This document shows, piece after piece, positions 61,816-64,000 of a stretch of 64,000 nucleotides of DNA. The stretch is from contig NZ_JMEX01000004.1 in the NCBI RefSeq assembly GCF_000760735.1, positions 517,408-581,407 of the forward strand, in the 5' to 3' direction. The position numbers were made by a program, and so were the translations under genes. Below the pieces are notes generated by a model. That model ran no database searches. It saw only the letters and a list, made by a program, of their open reading frames with translations, and had not been told where the DNA came from. The stretch is from Rhodococcoides fascians A44A. GTDB taxonomy: Bacteria > Actinomycetota > Actinomycetes > Mycobacteriales > Mycobacteriaceae. How positions within the stretch are numbered: position 1 is the first letter of the stretch; every line of letters starts with the position of its first letter.

Positions 61816-64000
61816 ATGACGAAACCTGACGATACCGGCACATCGCACTCCGAGGCCACGCCATTGACTGCGTTGCTCACCGAGTTGCGCGGGCGGGGTC
61901 TAAGGGCCGATGACTCGGCGCTCACTCGATCGATGTACACCAGCGACGCGAGTCTCTATCGGGTGATGCCGAAAGCTGTCCTTTATCCGCACACCTCAGA
62001 CGAACTCGCCGCGGCAGTGCAATCGACACTGAGCACAATGATCCCCATCACCCCTCGGGGAGCCGGGACGTCCTGCGCAGGCAATGCAATTGGCCCCGGC
62101 GTCGTCATCGACACTCGTCGCTACCTCGGCCAGGTTCTTCAGGTGGACCCCGAGACCAGGACCGCCACCGTACAGCCGGGAGTCGTTCAGTCATCCCTGC
62201 AAACGCATGCCGCACCCCACCGGCTGCGCTTCGGGCCCGACCCTTCGACCAGCAACCGGTGCACGATCGGGGGAATGATCGGCAACAACGCCTGCGGCCC
62301 GCGCGCACTCGGCTACGGCAGAAGCGCCGACAACGTCGTGGGACTCGACGTCGTCACTGGAACCGGGGAGCGGCTGAAGCTGAGTACGGGACACCACTCG
62401 ACATCACCTACCCTCGATGCACTACAAGCCCTAGTCCGAGACAACCTTGCTCTCATTCGCACCGAATTCGGCCGTTTCGGCCGCCAGGTATCGGGATATT
62501 CGCTCGAACATCTGTTACCCGAGAACGGATTCAACGTCGCACGTTTCCTCGCGGGCACCGAGGGTACGTTGGCGGTCACGGTCGAAGCCACCGTCCGATT
62601 GGTACAAGATGCCGAACACAAGGTCATGGTCGTCCTCGGTTATCCCACCATGCCCGAGGCTGCAGATGACGCCCCATCCATGCTCCTGCACAATCCGACC
62701 GCGGCCGAAGGACTCGACCGTCGAATCGTCGATGTCGTCGCCGATCAACAAGGGGCAGAGAGCATTCCGCCCCTGCCGCAGGGCAACGCCTGGGTCTTCG
62801 TCGAACTTGTCGATGATGACCACGATCGACTCGTTCAGCGGGCCGAGAATCTACTGGCCAACGTAGCTGCAACGGATGGTTGGATCGTGAACGAATCGGC
62901 CGCCGCTGATCGGCTGTGGAAGATCAGGGCCGACGGTGCGGGCCTCGCCGCCCTGAGCCTCGACAAGCCCGCATACGGCGGTTGGGAGGACGCTGCTGTC
63001 CCGCCCGAGAAATTGGGTGCCTACCTCCGCGAGTTCGACGCATTGCTGGCTGAACACGGTGTGCACGGCTTGCCGTACGGGCATTTCGGAGACGGTTGCG
63101 TGCATTGCCGAATCGACTTCCCCCTCGACATGCCGGACGGCCCCGCCGCCTACCGCCGATTCGTCGAAGCCGCAGCCGACTTGGTCAGCAGCTACGGTGG
63201 ATCTTTATCTGGTGAGCACGGGGACGGCCGGGCGAGGTCCGCCTTGCTTCCACGTATGTACTCCCCCGAGGCAATTGCTTTGATGGCTCAAGTCAAAGCC
63301 TTGTTCGATCCGAACAACCTGATGAACCCCGGCGTGCTCGTGGATCCACGGCCGGTCCAGTCGGACATGCGGATTCCGCTCGCGCGATCGAAACCGATTT
63401 CACTGAGCCACCCATTGCTCGTGGAATCGATCCATCAGTGTTCAGGAGTCGGCAAATGCCTGGCCAACGGCGGTGCCGGCGGACAGGTGATGTGTCCATC
63501 GTTCCAGGCGACGGGAGAGGAAAAAGACTCGACCCGTGGTCGCGCGCGGGTTCTCCAGGAGATGATCAACGGCGAGTTCATTCAAGGCTGGGACTCTCCC
63601 GAGGTGGCAGAAGCACTCGACTTGTGTCTGTCCTGCAAAGGATGCTCACGCGACTGCCCGAGCGGCGTCGACATGGCTTCGTACAAGTCGATAGTCACTG
63701 ACGAGGCGTACTCCGGAAAGCTACGCCCGCGAAGCCACTACACATTGGGGTGGTTACCTCGCTGGGCACGACTGGTTTCTGCCCTGCGGCTGGGACGAGT
63801 GCTCAACGCCGGCCTTCGATCTCCCTCGCTAGGGCGTGTCGTCCGCTGGTCAGCGGGGGTCGATCAGCGACGAAATCTGCCCGCGTTCGCCCATCGATCG
63901 AATCGGCGATCGACTACTGTTCCTGAGGTCGCTGGGAAACCAGTGGCGATCTGGGTGGATTCGTTCAGCGACGGCTTCGAGAACGACACCCTGGACGCCC
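61816..64000 (+). CDS. FAD-linked oxidase fused to an Fe-S domain, cut by the window end
   Basis: At least 728 residues, open to the end. N-terminal FAD domain: PRGAGTSCAGNAIGPGVVID and DPSTSNRCTIGGMIGNNACG; middle GlcD-type C-domain (GHFGDGCVHCRIDF, SLSGEHGDGRAR); then two Fe-S motifs, CSGVGKCLANGG with a later CPSFQ, and CLSCKGCSRDCPSG. This is the GlcD/GlpC-type fusion, oxidising D-lactate or another 2-hydroxy acid to the quinone pool. A CCG-domain region should follow beyond the edge. Confidence 0.87.
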   Translation, partial: MTKPDDTGTSHSEATPLTALLTELRGRGLRADDSALTRSMYTSDASLYRVMPKAVLYPHTSDELAAAVQSTLSTMIPITPRGAGTSCAGNAIGPGVVIDTRRYLGQVLQVDPETRTATVQPGVVQSSLQTHAAPHRLRFGPDPSTSNRCTIGGMIGNNACGPRALGYGRSADNVVGLDVVTGTGERLKLSTGHHSTSPTLDALQALVRDNLALIRTEFGRFGRQVSGYSLEHLLPENGFNVARFLAGTEGTLAVTVEATVRLVQDAEHKVMVVLGYPTMPEAADDAPSMLLHNPTAAEGLDRRIVDVVADQQGAESIPPLPQGNAWVFVELVDDDHDRLVQRAENLLANVAATDGWIVNESAAADRLWKIRADGAGLAALSLDKPAYGGWEDAAVPPEKLGAYLREFDALLAEHGVHGLPYGHFGDGCVHCRIDFPLDMPDGPAAYRRFVEAAADLVSSYGGSLSGEHGDGRARSALLPRMYSPEAIALMAQVKALFDPNNLMNPGVLVDPRPVQSDMRIPLARSKPISLSHPLLVESIHQCSGVGKCLANGGAGGQVMCPSFQATGEEKDSTRGRARVLQEMINGEFIQGWDSPEVAEALDLCLSCKGCSRDCPSGVDMASYKSIVTDEAYSGKLRPRSHYTLGWLPRWARLVSALRLGRVLNAGLRSPSLGRVVRWSAGVDQRRNLPAFAHRSNRRSTTVPEVAGKPVAIWVDSFSDGFENDTLDA

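Noticed and set aside
1-64000. CRISPR array, insertion sequence or rRNA
   Set aside because: No regularly spaced repeats, transposase frames or rRNA-like segments were seen on reading through the window.

Overview
The window is high-GC DNA (strong G/C at third codon positions, frequent GTG starts, leaderless-type starts, many TetR/LysR/LacI regulators, MpaB-like and ANTAR proteins, 3Fe-4S ferredoxin/P450 sets, LapA/CsbD proteins). This fits a mycolic-acid actinobacterium, most likely Rhodococcus or a close relative; the genus is inferred from gene content, not proven. All genus-level and family-level names come from reading the proteins by eye.

Left part (1-26.8 kb), housekeeping and accessory metabolism. 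A PhyH-type dioxygenase and a sugar isomerase diverge around an 84-bp dyad and are followed by LacI and TetR regulators. A three-gene set (saccharopine-dehydrogenase-like protein, acyl-CoA synthetase, SDR) comes next, then an orphan sugar-binding lipoprotein. Stress/envelope genes follow: CsbD, LapA-like, FrnE-like DsbA, MpaB-like oxygenase, iron-containing redox enzyme with a CDGSH protein and a HemK2-type methyltransferase, CDP-alcohol phosphatidyltransferase, two YihY/BrkB membrane proteins, an SQR-like flavoprotein, OsmC, PrsW protease, LLM flavoenzyme, SDR, a long CsbD-like protein, GAF-ANTAR, DUF1905 and a dicarboxylate symporter.

Middle (26.9-34.2 kb), a catabolic operon on the minus strand: extradiol (VOC) dioxygenase, fumarylacetoacetate-hydrolase-family enzyme, MhpA-like flavin monooxygenase, cytochrome P450, 3Fe-4S ferredoxin and ferredoxin reductase. 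All six are coupled by short overlaps. A TetR gene diverges from it across two copies of a 23-bp operator-like repeat. The logic is oxidation of an aromatic or alicyclic compound to a catechol, meta cleavage and hydrolysis; the substrate is not visible.

34.4-43.7 kb: an MHS-type transporter, a prolidase-like amidohydrolase, an esterase, a PucR regulator, a DAO-family amine oxidase and a Leu/Val-type dehydrogenase, probably for uptake and breakdown of an acylated or N-substituted amino compound. An unrecognised gene and a TetR diverge around a perfect palindrome. 43.9-46.4 kb holds a LysR gene, a small membrane protein, a SnoaL-like lipoprotein and an SDR whose catalytic Tyr and Lys are missing.

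46.4-48.8 kb is an island scar: low gene density, a decayed frame, a 36-nt 3' fragment of a tRNA-Lys gene (probable attachment site) and an Abi/HEPN-type gene whose likely start is frameshifted.

48.8-61 kb is a phenylpropionate/cinnamate-type pathway on the minus strand: Rieske dioxygenase alpha and beta, a 78-residue unknown, a zinc-type dehydrogenase in the dihydrodiol dehydrogenase position, ferredoxin, ferredoxin reductase, LysR, MHS transporter, then MhpC, MhpB, MhpD, acetaldehyde dehydrogenase and hydroxy-oxovalerate aldolase homologues. Together these would take an aryl-propionate to a dicarboxylate plus pyruvate and acetyl-CoA. A ketopantoate-reductase-like gene and a truncated FAD/Fe-S oxidase diverge at the right end. 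No rRNA, complete tRNA, insertion sequence or CRISPR array was seen.
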